Translations under genes and position numbers: made by a program
Shown: one piece after another, positions 25,186 to 34,321 of the stretch
Position numbering within the stretch: the stretch's first letter is position 1
Layout of the letters: each line of letters starts with the position of its first letter
Notes under the pieces: model-generated
What the model was told of the DNA's origin: nothing
The model's database searches: none
What the model saw: only the letters and a program-made list of their open reading frames with translations
Assembly: GCA_030651765.1 (NCBI GenBank)
Contig: JAUSBY010000012.1
Span: forward strand, 393,953 to 457,952
Direction of reading: 5' to 3'
From: Coriobacteriia bacterium
Lineage (GTDB): Bacteria; Actinomycetota; Coriobacteriia; Anaerosomatales; Anaerosomataceae
Length of the DNA: 64,000 nt

Positions 25186-25836
25186 TTACGACTGCCTCTC
25201 CAGCAAGTACATCTGGTCCTGCACCCCACCCGGCTCATCCAGATAGGTGTAGAGCCGCTGCATTGCCAGTCTGAGTCCGGGCGCATTGGCAAGAAATGCC
25301 TTCGCGAAGTCCGTTTTCCACAGCAAGCCTTGCTGCCCTCTATACGGGATCTCCAAATGTCCGTTGTCGGCGTAGTACTCAAGTCCCCAGATCCAGCGGC
25401 TAGCGCACCGCACCATCTCGCGTTGAACACGCGCGAGATCGTCGGGATGGATGTGGATCAGCACTCCCGAGGTGTAGACAAGATCGAATGAGGCGTCGGC
25501 GAAAGGCAGGTCGAGCGCGGTGCCTTCTTCGACGACGATCGGAAGGTCTGTGTTCAACACCTCGGCATGCTCTACAGCGACTGGATTGATCTCAACGCCG
25601 TGCAGATCGGTGAAGCCCATCCGGGCGAGCAGGTTCAACTGCACCCCCACGTTGCAGCCCACCTCAAGGATCCGGGCGTCCCTCGGGACCGCATGAAGGA
25701 ACTCCTCATTCATCGTCGTCCGGTCCATGCCGAAACGCCTTAGGTAGAGAGCCTGCATTTCATCGGGATGGCGGGGATTCCGTAGCATGTACTCGCTCCC
25801 GAACTCCGAACCCCACCAATCGCTCTGTTCGGTCAC
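25186..25836 (-). CDS. Pseudaminic acid biosynthesis-associated methylase
   Basis: This 216-residue class I SAM-dependent methyltransferase has the SAM motif ILEVGCNVGVQLNLLARMG, the acidic loop HGVEINPVAVEHA and FDLVYTSGVLIHIHPDDL. The N-terminal WWGSEFGSEYMLRNP resembles the family named for its regular presence in pseudaminic acid loci. The reaction is not established for the family. The GTG start overlaps the pseC stop by GTGA, so expression is coupled to pseC. Confidence 0.85.
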   Translation of the reverse strand: MTEQSDWWGSEFGSEYMLRNPRHPDEMQALYLRRFGMDRTTMNEEFLHAVPRDARILEVGCNVGVQLNLLARMGFTDLHGVEINPVAVEHAEVLNTDLPIVVEEGTALDLPFADASFDLVYTSGVLIHIHPDDLARVQREMVRCASRWIWGLEYYADNGHLEIPYRGQQGLLWKTDFAKAFLANAPGLRLAMQRLYTYLDEPGGVQDQMYLLERQS

Positions 25837-26984
25837 ATCACACCTACCTCTCCTGCGAGCGCGGCCACGACCGTGTCCACATCCGCGTCGGTCATCGCCG
25901 GGTATAGCGGCAGCGTGAGCGCCCGTTCGTAGTACGCCTCGGCATTGGGAAACATGCCCATGGCAAAGCCGAAGTCGATGTAGTAGGGCTGCAGGTGCAC
26001 CGGGATGTAGTGCACGTTCACGCCGATGCCGGCCTCGCGCATCGCGTTGTACACGGTCGCGCGCCGGTGCTGCTCGAGCTCGATGACGAACAGGTGATAC
26101 GCCGAGTCCACGCCCTCGGGAACCTGCTGCCAGCGCACGGGCATGCCGTCGAGCGCCGCGATGTATCGCGCCGCAATCTCGTTGCGCCGCTCCACGAACT
26201 CGTCGATGCGCGTCATCTGACTCGCGCCGAGGGCTGCCTGGATATCGGTCATGCGGTAGTTGTAGCCGAGGTAGAGCTGCTCGTAGTACCAGCCGCCCGT
26301 GCGAACACCGCGCATCCGTGCCAGATCGCGGGTGATGCCGTGCGTCCGGAGCGCACGCACGTACTCGGCGATCTCCGCGCTGTTGGTCACCAACACCCCG
26401 CCCTCACCGGTGGTCACGACCTTCACCGGGTGGAAGCTGAACACGGCCACGTCCGAGTGCGCGCACGAGCCGATTGGCGCGCCTTCGTACCGGCCGCCGA
26501 TCGCGTGCGAGGCATCCTCGATCACCCGGAAGCGGTATCGCCGGGAGAGCTCGCCGATGGCCGCCATGTCGCACGACACACCGCCGAAGTGCACGGGCAC
26601 CACAACCGTCGGCAGCCGACCGGCCCGCTCGGCACGCTCCAGCTTCTCGGCAAGCGCCTCGACGCTCATGTTGTAGGTGTTCGGGTCGATGTCCACGAAG
26701 TTCACATCGGCGCCCGCGTACCTGCCACAGTTGGCCGATGCCACGAACGTGTTCGGTACCGTCCAATGGAGCCGGCCCGATTCCAGCCCGAGTGCGAGAC
26801 CCGCAAGGTGCAGCGCGGCCGTACCGCTGCTCACCGCAACCGCGTGCGCCGCGCCGCAGTACTCGGCCACCGCGGCTTCGAACCGCTCGATGGCCGGGCC
26901 CTGGGTGAGGAAGTCCGACCGCAGCACCGCTTCTACCGCGGCGATGTCTTCCTCGGATATCCACTGGTGTCCGTACGGGATCAT
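25833..26984 (-). CDS. pseC: UDP-4-amino-4,6-dideoxy-N-acetyl-beta-L-altrosamine transaminase
   Basis: This 383-residue PLP enzyme of the DegT/DnrJ/EryC1 family begins IPYGHQWISEEDIAAVEAVL and has SSGTAALHLA, the VIEDASHAIGG loop and the PLP lysine in FSFHPVKVVTTGEGG. PseC converts the keto-sugar from PseB to a 4-amino sugar. The ATG overlaps the upstream ATPase stop (ATGA) and is followed by a coupled methylase gene. All of PseB, C, G, H and I are present in this window, which supports the assignment over other DegT sugars. Confidence 0.9.
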   Translation of the reverse strand: MIPYGHQWISEEDIAAVEAVLRSDFLTQGPAIERFEAAVAEYCGAAHAVAVSSGTAALHLAGLALGLESGRLHWTVPNTFVASANCGRYAGADVNFVDIDPNTYNMSVEALAEKLERAERAGRLPTVVVPVHFGGVSCDMAAIGELSRRYRFRVIEDASHAIGGRYEGAPIGSCAHSDVAVFSFHPVKVVTTGEGGVLVTNSAEIAEYVRALRTHGITRDLARMRGVRTGGWYYEQLYLGYNYRMTDIQAALGASQMTRIDEFVERRNEIAARYIAALDGMPVRWQQVPEGVDSAYHLFVIELEQHRRATVYNAMREAGIGVNVHYIPVHLQPYYIDFGFAMGMFPNAEAYYERALTLPLYPAMTDADVDTVVAALAGEVGVM

Positions 26985-28354
26985 GTGCCCTCGCCTCTCC
27001 TTGTCGCGTCGGTCCCGACCTCCGCTGGCTCATCCGGCTGGCGGGAGAACCACTGCCATGCCGGCACGAAGGCGATGGTGCCCGACTCCACCTCAACGAT
27101 GTCGGCCTCACTCATGGTGATGACCGTCGACTTCCGAATACCCAACTCCTGCATCCCGGCGGTCAGGGCACGCACCTCGCGCTCGCGCGTGGACGGATCG
27201 GCCACAGATGCGCTCACCTGGATCAAGCCCGATGCATGACGCGTGAACGGATCGCCCACGACAAAATCGATCTCGTGACCTTGCGCGGTCACGTAAAACG
27301 AGATCTCGCCGCTGAGCATACGGCCGGCGCGACGACGAAGCTCGAGGAAGACCGCTGTCTCCAGTCGCGCACCCAGATTGGTGGCCGTGACGTGCGACAA
27401 CGCCGAGGCGAGCCCCGGATCGACCGCATACGTCTTGCGCGGATTGCTCGCAATCACCCGCTCGGACTGACTGAATATCGGGACGGTGTAGACCAGATAC
27501 GCATCCTCGAAGTAAGCGAGCAAAGAGTGCATCGTGTCCTTGGAAACCTGGAAGCCACGCGATTTCAGGTCCTTGTGAGCCTTGTTCACCGAGAAGCGCT
27601 GGCCGGATGACTGCAGGAGCAGCCGGGAGAACGCCCGCGTGGCCACGGCGTTTTCGACGCGGTGCCGCTCGATGACATCGCGCAGGAGCACGAGCTCCAC
27701 GTAGTCCTGGAGCGTCTGGATCCGCAGCGCCCGGGGCAGGTCCAGCACCTCGGGGAAGCCGCCTACCTCCAGGTACCAGTCCAGGTGCTCCAGCAGCAGC
27801 GATCTGACCCGGGGACTCGGAGCGCCCCCGGCGAACACGTCGAGTCCGCGATGACGTGCGGTCTCGGCGAAGCTCATCGGAAACACCTCTACGGCCAGAC
27901 CACGCCCTCGGAACTCGGTGGCCACGTCAGTATGCAACAGGCTCGCCGACGAGCCAGTGAGGTACAGGCGCGCCGGCAAGGTGTCGACGACCCTGCGTGC
28001 GAACCGCGCGAAGCCCGGAACGGTCTGAACCTCGTCAAGGAACACATGACAACCCCGCTCGCGGGCCTCGGGGTTGCGCCGGAAGAACGCCTCGAGCACG
28101 TTATCGAGCACGGCCTCCTGCAGCGGATACAGACGGTCGTCCTCGAAGTTCACGTACAGGATGTCGCGCTTGTCCACGCCAGCGGCGAGCAGCCGATGCA
28201 TCTCCTGGTACAGGACGTACGTCTTGCCGGTGCGTCGCATGCCGATCACGACATTCGGTTTGCGCGGCACCTCGGGCAGCACCACATCACGCGGAGTCAG
28301 CCTTGGTAGTTCCGAGTCCTGGAACTCGGCAATGACGAAGTCCAGATCTGGCAT
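26981..28354 (-). CDS. AAA ATPase with DUF4143-like C-terminal domain
   Basis: This 457-residue protein has an AAA_14-type ATPase core with P-loop VIGMRRTGKTYVLYQ, Walker B VFLDEVQTV and sensor YLTGSSASLLHTDV. The C-terminal half (EVGGFPEVL, LLLQSSGQRFSVNKAHKDLKS, AVFLELRRR, GHEIDFVV) is DUF4143-like with a nuclease-fold flavour. The cellular role of the family is unresolved. The ATG at 28354 places the start behind two copies of an inverted repeat; an earlier start at 28408 would run through the first copy. It is inserted between pseB and pseC and couples to pseC by ATGA. Confidence 0.82.
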   Translation of the reverse strand: MPDLDFVIAEFQDSELPRLTPRDVVLPEVPRKPNVVIGMRRTGKTYVLYQEMHRLLAAGVDKRDILYVNFEDDRLYPLQEAVLDNVLEAFFRRNPEARERGCHVFLDEVQTVPGFARFARRVVDTLPARLYLTGSSASLLHTDVATEFRGRGLAVEVFPMSFAETARHRGLDVFAGGAPSPRVRSLLLEHLDWYLEVGGFPEVLDLPRALRIQTLQDYVELVLLRDVIERHRVENAVATRAFSRLLLQSSGQRFSVNKAHKDLKSRGFQVSKDTMHSLLAYFEDAYLVYTVPIFSQSERVIASNPRKTYAVDPGLASALSHVTATNLGARLETAVFLELRRRAGRMLSGEISFYVTAQGHEIDFVVGDPFTRHASGLIQVSASVADPSTREREVRALTAGMQELGIRKSTVITMSEADIVEVESGTIAFVPAWQWFSRQPDEPAEVGTDATRRGEGT

Positions 28355-28375
28355 GAGCGCCTGCAGCTCCCCTTC

Positions 28376-28430
28376 CCTGTCCTTATGATAGGGACAGGAT
28401 AGGCGCATTCTGTCCGTTTTACAAGGACAG
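28376..28430. promoter_or_regulatory. Duplicated inverted-repeat operator upstream of the DUF4143-type ATPase
   Basis: Two inverted repeats share the layout CTGTCC-N9-GGACAG: arms at 28377-28382/28392-28397 (7 bp if extended) and at 28410-28415/28425-28430. They are 33 bases apart, about three helical turns, with AT-rich spacers. They fill the gap between pseB and the ATPase start. Confidence 0.6.
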
Positions 28431-28435
28431 ATTCC

Positions 28436-29446
28436 CTAGACCGTGAAGACCGGGTCCACGTGCTCTTTGATGAGAGCGCGCAGCTGCTCGACCGAGAGCC
28501 ACTCGGAGTTCTCACCGCTCGAGTAGCGGAATCCCGGATCGCACATCGCTCCGCCAAACTCGCCAAGGAAGTCGGCCACCTCCCACGTGGGCGCCGCCGG
28601 GAGGATCACGTACTTGTCGGCTAGCTCAACGGTGGAGAGCGAGTCCGTCTCGGTGATCATCTCCTCATGCAGCTTCTCGCCCGGACGTATGCCGACGATC
28701 TCAAGCTGGCAACCCGGACAGACCGCCTCGGCCACGTCCGTGATGCGGTACGAGGGGATCTTGGGGACGTACAGCTCACCGCCCCACATGTGCTCGAGCG
28801 CGTGAAGTACGAGATCGACACCCTCGGTGAGCGTGATGTTGAATCGCGTCATGCGCTCGTCGGTGATGGGCAGAACGCCCGAGGTGCGGCGCTCCAGGAA
28901 GAACGGGATCACGCTGCCCCTGCTGCCCATGACGTTGCCGTAGCGCACCACCGAGAAGCGGATGTCATGGAAGCCGCGGTAGTTGTTTGCGGCAGTGAAC
29001 ATCTTGTCGCTGGCGAGCTTGGTGGCTCCGTAGAGGTTGATGGGAGCCGCGGCCTTGTCGGTGGACAGCGCCACCACGCGCTTGACGCCCCGGTCCATGC
29101 ACGCCTCGATGACGTTCTGGGCGCCCAGGACGTTGGTCTTGACCGCCTCGAAGGGGTTGTACTCGCACACGGGCACATGCTTGAGCGCGGCGGCATGCAC
29201 CACCACGTCGATGCCTTCCATCGCGCGCCAGAGCCGCTTCTCGTCGCGCACGTCGCCGATGAAGAAGCGGACCTGCGGATAGCGGTCCTTGGGATACAAC
29301 TGCGCCATCTCGTACTGCTTGAGCTCGTCGCGCGAGTAGATGACCAGCCGACGGACGTCGGGATAGTGGTCGAGCACGGAGCGCACGAACGCCTTCCCGA
29401 ACGAGCCGGTGCCGCCCGTGATGAGGATCGACGCGTCGTTGAGCAT
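28436..29446 (-). CDS. pseB: UDP-N-acetylglucosamine 4,6-dehydratase (inverting)
   Basis: This 336-residue SDR catalyses the first step of pseudaminic acid synthesis. It has ILITGGTGSFGKAFVR, VIYSRDELKQYEMAQ, FFIGDVRDEKRL, HAAALKHVPVCEYNPFEAV, STDKAAAPINLYGATKL and VRYGNVMGSRGSVIPFF, all characteristic of PseB/FlaA1. The ATG at 29446 has GAGGGA eight bases upstream; the open frame extends a few codons further. It begins the minus-strand pse run. Confidence 0.94.
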   Translation of the reverse strand: MLNDASILITGGTGSFGKAFVRSVLDHYPDVRRLVIYSRDELKQYEMAQLYPKDRYPQVRFFIGDVRDEKRLWRAMEGIDVVVHAAALKHVPVCEYNPFEAVKTNVLGAQNVIEACMDRGVKRVVALSTDKAAAPINLYGATKLASDKMFTAANNYRGFHDIRFSVVRYGNVMGSRGSVIPFFLERRTSGVLPITDERMTRFNITLTEGVDLVLHALEHMWGGELYVPKIPSYRITDVAEAVCPGCQLEIVGIRPGEKLHEEMITETDSLSTVELADKYVILPAAPTWEVADFLGEFGGAMCDPGFRYSSGENSEWLSVEQLRALIKEHVDPVFTV

Positions 29447-29585
29447 GGTGGATTCCCTCTCTGCGATGGTGACCCACATCGTACCGCAGGGGCGGGGGCG
29501 GTGGCGCCCTACCCTCTCCTTGCGCAGTACGGCACCGAACCCTCACGCACCTCGCCTGCCCCTCCCCTGACAACGATGCTCTACA

Positions 29586-30329
29586 ATGCTCGGTGTGGAT
29601 CAAACACTCCTTCTCAGCTTCTCGGAGATCGAAAACGCGCACTGGTGGTTCGCGGTGCGCAGGAGGATCGTCGAGCAGGCCATACCGTCCGACATCCCGG
29701 AGACCACCCGTGTCCTTGAGGTCGGCTGCGGCACGGGGTATTTCCTGAAGCGCCTCATTGAGCGCTTCCCGCACGCCACGGTCACCGGCGTCGAGCCGAG
29801 TGAAGCAGCGGCGGCCGTGGCGCGCGAGCGGGGCTGTTCCGTGTCGTGCGGCACGCTCGAAGCCATCCCGTCCGAAATGGACGCTCCCGCGGATCTGCTG
29901 GTGGCTCTCGACGTCCTCGAGCACTGCGAGGACGATGGCGCCGCCCTGCGGGGTGCCGCGGCTGCAATGGCTCCGGGCGCACGTCTCGTGATGACCGTCC
30001 CGGCGCTCCCCTCGCTGTGGAGTACGCACGACGAGGCGAACCATCACTATCGCCGCTACACCGCACGGCAACTGACCGAGGTGCTCGAATCGGCGGGGTT
30101 CCAGATCTCCCGGGTGACCTACTTCAACCTGCTGCTTCTGCCGGTGGGCTATGCCACGCGCCTGATCGAGCGGCTCACCCGCACCCGCGCGTTGACCGGT
30201 GTGGAGATGCCTGCCCGCTGGCTGAACGCCCTTCTCACCCGGGTCTTCTCACTCGAGGTGCCGCTACTCCGCCGCATGGATCTGCCACTCGGCATGTCAC
30301 TTCTCGCCGTAGCGCGGAAGCCGGAGTGA
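29586..30329 (+). CDS. Class I SAM-dependent methyltransferase
   Basis: This 247-residue protein has FSEIENAHWWFAVRRRIVEQ at the N-terminus, SAM motif I in VLEVGCGTGYFLKRL, VTGVEPSEAAAAVA, and LDVLEHCEDDGAALR. The ENAHWWF opening is common in methyltransferases of polysaccharide loci, sometimes fused to glycosyltransferases. A C-terminal hydrophobic stretch (FNLLLLPVGYATRLIERL) may touch the membrane. It is divergent from pseB and convergent with the CWB2 gene. Substrate unknown, likely a glycan or lipid-linked sugar. Confidence 0.82.
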   Translation: MLGVDQTLLLSFSEIENAHWWFAVRRRIVEQAIPSDIPETTRVLEVGCGTGYFLKRLIERFPHATVTGVEPSEAAAAVARERGCSVSCGTLEAIPSEMDAPADLLVALDVLEHCEDDGAALRGAAAAMAPGARLVMTVPALPSLWSTHDEANHHYRRYTARQLTEVLESAGFQISRVTYFNLLLLPVGYATRLIERLTRTRALTGVEMPARWLNALLTRVFSLEVPLLRRMDLPLGMSLLAVARKPE

Positions 30330-30347
30330 GCCCGGGCGCGTCGGCCG

Positions 30348-32369
30348 CTACTCGAGCGCAGCGGCCACAGCGTAGCGCACGCTCGTAGAGACGGCGCCCG
30401 TCCCGCCGAGGAAGCGCACCTCGGAGATCGTGACTTTGTTGGCGGTCAGCGCGTTTCGCGCCGAGGCGTCGAGCCCCGTGCCGGGCGTGAGCAGCATGAC
30501 CGAGCCGCAGCGTCCCTGCAGCACGCCGCCCGCAAGCGCGTCCGGGAAGTCGGCACCGGTGGCGATCGCCACGCGCGACCAGCCGAGCCCGCACTCGTTC
30601 ACGCCGTACGACGCGACCTTGGCCGCGGTCTCGTAGCGGTCCTTGCCGTCGATGCGCTCCGTCGAGCAGCTGACGGCCGAGGCTACCGCGCCTTGGATCG
30701 CTGCCGGCACCGCACCGAGGCCGCCGAGCACGACGGAGTGTGTGACGCCGGCCGCCTTCATCGCCGATGCGGTGGCGGCATCGACGCCCCGCGGGTCAAC
30801 GAGGTAGATCGGCCAGCCCTTCGCCGCCGCCAGCGGCGAGGCGCCGAGCGCATCGGGGAACGTCATGCCGGTCGCCAGGAACGCCGTGCCGTCGTAGCCA
30901 CCAGGGTCGGCCTTGAGCGCGGCCACGGCCGCTGCGGCGGTCTTGCGCGACGTCTCGTACCTGTCGGCACCCGATACGCGGTCGACATTGCTCGTGCCGA
31001 GGATGCTCTTGAGCGTCGTCTCCACGGCCGCGGAGACCGCCCCCGTGCCGCCCAGCACGATCGCCTTCGTCGCGCCGAGCCGGGCGATCTCACCGGTGAG
31101 GGCTCCGGGAAGTATCTTGGGGTCAGTGAGCAGGATCGGTGCGTCGAGCGCACCGGCAAGCGCCGCGCCGCCGAGCGCGTCCGGCCAGTTGTAGGCGGTC
31201 GCGATGATCACGGTCGACGCCTCACCGTCGGCGAACGCCTCTTGCGAGACCTTGATGGCGGTCTCGATGCGGTTGGCTCCCGCGATCTCGGTCACGGTCA
31301 CGCCGTCGGGCCAATCGATCGGCCCGTCGAGCGTCATGAACCGGGTCGTGTACTTCACGGTGGCCGGCGCTCCCGTGCTCTTCGTGTAGACGCCGCCGGA
31401 GAGCGTGACCTCAAACTCGTCACCGGGGCTGTAGGAGATGGTTGCCGGGTCGGGCCTGAAGACGAACGCGTTGCGCACGCCGATGTAGCTGAAGTCGGCG
31501 TTGAAGTACTCGCCTGCGGTGTTGGTGTCGCTCGCGTCGAACGTCCAGGTCTTCCCGTCGGCGAGGCGCTTGAGCGTCACGCGGTGACCGGTGGGGTCCC
31601 ACGTGTACAGGGCGGGGTTGAGCGTGATGGACCACGGGGTGTTGGAGACAAAGAACTCCACCGGGAACAGACCGGCGGCCGGCCAGGCGATGGTGTCGTA
31701 GCCTACCGTCTCGGTGCGCGACGAATCGAACACGTAGGTCGTGAGCCGCGTCGACGCGTACCCGATGCCGGTCTGCTTCAGTGGCGGGTTGAGCAGCCAC
31801 CGGCGATGACCGACGCGGGCGATGTTGGAAGCGCCGCTATCGGCCAGACAGCCCTTCTGGAAGCCCTCGACATCGCTATAGCCCCAGCCGATGTTGCTGC
31901 TGCTCGTCGACGCGTACCCGATGTCGTAGAACGCCTGACTCATGTCGGCGGGCTTGGGCGGTGTGTGCGAGAACTCGCTCGCGGCGAGCAGCACCGCACC
32001 GTACTGCGCGTTGCTGTTGAGCGTGGGCGTGGTCACCACGTCGGAGGGTAGCCCAGCGAGATAGCGGGCGAAGTTGATGATCTTGAGCCCGTCATCGATG
32101 AACGCCGGTGCCAGCGTGCCGGTGGCGTACGGCGCGGTCACGCTCGGCGAGGCGGTGTACGCGGACCCGTCGTAGGACGGCTTCATCTGCTCCCAGACCC
32201 AGCGGATATCACCCTCGGCACGGTGGACCGTATCGAGCGTGACGGTGTCGGCCGCTGCGGGCGCGGGGAGGACGGGCAGGAGCGTGAGCGCGAGCAGCGC
32301 CACGAGCGCGACCCGCACGACAGTGCGATAAGAACGGAGGGCGAAGACTGACCCTGTCGGATGTATCAC
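30348..32369 (-). CDS. Secreted CAP-domain protein with three cell-wall-binding repeats (CWB2)
   Basis: This 673-residue surface protein has a signal peptide in residues 1-40 (basic n-region, VRVALVALLALTLLPVL core, AxA site). A CAP/SCP-like domain spans about 55-240 (IINFARYLAGLP, VGHRRWLLNP), then an immunoglobulin-like or linker part. Three CWB2 repeats follow at about 360-455, 463-560 and 570-673 (AGANRIETAIKVS, SGADRYETSRKTA, DGKDRYETAAKVA). CWB2 repeats anchor proteins non-covalently to the wall. The GTG at 32369 is chosen because AAGGG lies five bases upstream and a signal peptide follows at once. Confidence 0.9.
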   Translation of the reverse strand: MIHPTGSVFALRSYRTVVRVALVALLALTLLPVLPAPAAADTVTLDTVHRAEGDIRWVWEQMKPSYDGSAYTASPSVTAPYATGTLAPAFIDDGLKIINFARYLAGLPSDVVTTPTLNSNAQYGAVLLAASEFSHTPPKPADMSQAFYDIGYASTSSSNIGWGYSDVEGFQKGCLADSGASNIARVGHRRWLLNPPLKQTGIGYASTRLTTYVFDSSRTETVGYDTIAWPAAGLFPVEFFVSNTPWSITLNPALYTWDPTGHRVTLKRLADGKTWTFDASDTNTAGEYFNADFSYIGVRNAFVFRPDPATISYSPGDEFEVTLSGGVYTKSTGAPATVKYTTRFMTLDGPIDWPDGVTVTEIAGANRIETAIKVSQEAFADGEASTVIIATAYNWPDALGGAALAGALDAPILLTDPKILPGALTGEIARLGATKAIVLGGTGAVSAAVETTLKSILGTSNVDRVSGADRYETSRKTAAAAVAALKADPGGYDGTAFLATGMTFPDALGASPLAAAKGWPIYLVDPRGVDAATASAMKAAGVTHSVVLGGLGAVPAAIQGAVASAVSCSTERIDGKDRYETAAKVASYGVNECGLGWSRVAIATGADFPDALAGGVLQGRCGSVMLLTPGTGLDASARNALTANKVTISEVRFLGGTGAVSTSVRYAVAAALE

Positions 32370-32545
32370 GAGAACCCTTCTTGCCGGCTTCAAGGACGAA
32401 TGGACGACTCCCCATGTACTTCGGCACTCCGCCGTCCGCTCTTGACCGCAGGGGCACGTAGTCTGCCAAGCGGTAGGGTGTGCGCTAGAGTACAACGTGT
32501 TCTCAACGTGACCGCCCACGTCCCGCCTCGCGTCCGGGAGCAGCC

Positions 32546-34321
32546 GTGCCGCTTGCCGACTTCATGCTCGTCGCTCCCGCGCAGGCTGCCGGACCGGCCC
32601 CGTTCTCTGAGCGCGGATATCGCTCCGTGGCCACCGGCGCACCCGACATCGCGCTCCATATCGCCGACGGGCACAGCCTCTCGATCGCCCGCGCTCCCGA
32701 CCCGGCTGCTGGCGTCCTCGCCATCGTGATCGGTGAGACCACATCGGCCGAGCCGGCCCGTGTACTCGCCGAACACGTCGCCGGGCGGAGTGCGCCGCAC
32801 GAACCCGGGCGGCTACTGGGGGCCGAGCTGCTCGTCGGCAACTTCGCATGTGCGCTCGTCACGCCCCACGGGGCGTACGCGATCACCGATCACCTCGGCG
32901 TCGTACCCGTCTACCGCGCGATCGCCGCCGACGGCTCGCTCGTTTTGGGCACGCATCTACACCACGTGGCCGAGACCTGCGGGCTCCGGACGCTCGACGT
33001 CCTCTCGGCGTGCCAGTTCATGAGCGCCGGGCGCATCACCGACCCGTTCACGATGTTCGAGGGAGTGGCGCGCCTGCCCGCCGGAAGCGTGACGCGTGTG
33101 AGCCCGGCGACGACGCCGGCATCCGGCCACTACTGGCTCCCCCGTGCCGACGGCGCCGCATCAGGACTAACGCCCCGCGAGACCGCCGTGCGCGCCCGCG
33201 AGATCATGACGGACAACATCGCCGCGCTCGTTCGGACGCGCGAGCGCGTGGTCGTGCAGATGAGCGCCGGAGAGGACTCGCGGGTCCTCGCCGCGCTGGC
33301 GGCTCGCGCGTCCAAGCGCCCGGTACGTGCGGTCATCTTCCTCGATGGCGAGAACCGCGAGTGGAAGGTCGCCTCGGCGGCGGCACGCGCGCTCGGCATC
33401 CCGCTGGAGATGCGGCGGCGCGAGCCGGACCACTACACGCGGGACCTGGAGGCGCTGATGGAGCTCCTCGGCGCCGACATCCACACCGGGCACGCGCACG
33501 CGCGCGGCCTGGTCGACTCAGCCGAGGCCGACCTGTTCATCGACGGCTGGGGCTCGGATGCGCTGTTCAAGGCCTGGTACGCGCCACGTGCGCCGAAGCC
33601 GACGCGCTGGCGCGACCTGCGGCTGGAACGGCACCCCGGCGGCCCCGACGTCGCGACGCAGCTACCGTTCATCCCCTACTCGGCCGAGATCGAAGCGGGC
33701 ATCGCCGAACGGGTTCGCGCGCACGAGCGCCGCGTGAGCGAGTTCCGCCCGGAGCAGTCAGTGCCGACGTGGGCGCGCCTGTGGCCGATCGCGGGGAGCG
33801 CGAGCAGCGCGCATCCCGCCTGCACGCGACGCCTCGTGCCGAACGCATCGCCGTACCTGTTTGGCAACCTCGTGGACGCGATCGCGCACATCGCGGAGGC
33901 CGACAAGCTCAACCGGCGCCTGTTCGCACTCGCGTTCGGCCCCGCGCTCGGCCGCTCAGGCTTCCTACCGGCATCAGACGGCGTCGTTCCCCGGGCGCCC
34001 GCGAGGGTGAATCTCCTGCTCGCGGAGCGCTACCGGCGCGCGAGACGCCGCGCGATACGGCGCGGGGCGCGCGTGGGCGATGCGACCGGATGGCTCCCCC
34101 GGGATGTCCGCCTCGCCGCGATCCAGGACGCGTACCTGCGCCTGACGCCGCACACGCGCGATCGGGTCTCGAAGCTCGGGCGGGGATTCGCCGTGCCCGA
34201 GGTGCGCGTGGTCCACGCGCCGGTCCACGACATCGAGACGATCCTGCACGTGGCCACGGTCCTGCAGGCGAGCGACCCCGCCTACGAGACCCGCGCGTAC
34301 CTGCCGAGACTAGCCGAGTAG
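32546..34321 (+). CDS. Asparagine synthase-like amidotransferase without a glutaminase cysteine
   Basis: This 591-residue protein has a degenerate N-terminal Ntn-like part (LGAELLVGNFACALVTPHG, ITDHLGVVPVYRA, LVLGTHLHHVAE) and a C-terminal ATP-pyrophosphatase domain with VVVQMSAGEDSRVLAAL near residue 240 and FIDGWGSDALF. The catalytic Cys2 needed for glutamine hydrolysis is absent, so it may use ammonia or another amine. Such proteins occur in surface polysaccharide clusters where they may amidate uronic acids. GGGAG lies five bases before the GTG start. Its 3' end overlaps the convergent galU by 12 bases. Confidence 0.8.
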   Translation: MPLADFMLVAPAQAAGPAPFSERGYRSVATGAPDIALHIADGHSLSIARAPDPAAGVLAIVIGETTSAEPARVLAEHVAGRSAPHEPGRLLGAELLVGNFACALVTPHGAYAITDHLGVVPVYRAIAADGSLVLGTHLHHVAETCGLRTLDVLSACQFMSAGRITDPFTMFEGVARLPAGSVTRVSPATTPASGHYWLPRADGAASGLTPRETAVRAREIMTDNIAALVRTRERVVVQMSAGEDSRVLAALAARASKRPVRAVIFLDGENREWKVASAAARALGIPLEMRRREPDHYTRDLEALMELLGADIHTGHAHARGLVDSAEADLFIDGWGSDALFKAWYAPRAPKPTRWRDLRLERHPGGPDVATQLPFIPYSAEIEAGIAERVRAHERRVSEFRPEQSVPTWARLWPIAGSASSAHPACTRRLVPNASPYLFGNLVDAIAHIAEADKLNRRLFALAFGPALGRSGFLPASDGVVPRAPARVNLLLAERYRRARRRAIRRGARVGDATGWLPRDVRLAAIQDAYLRLTPHTRDRVSKLGRGFAVPEVRVVHAPVHDIETILHVATVLQASDPAYETRAYLPRLAE

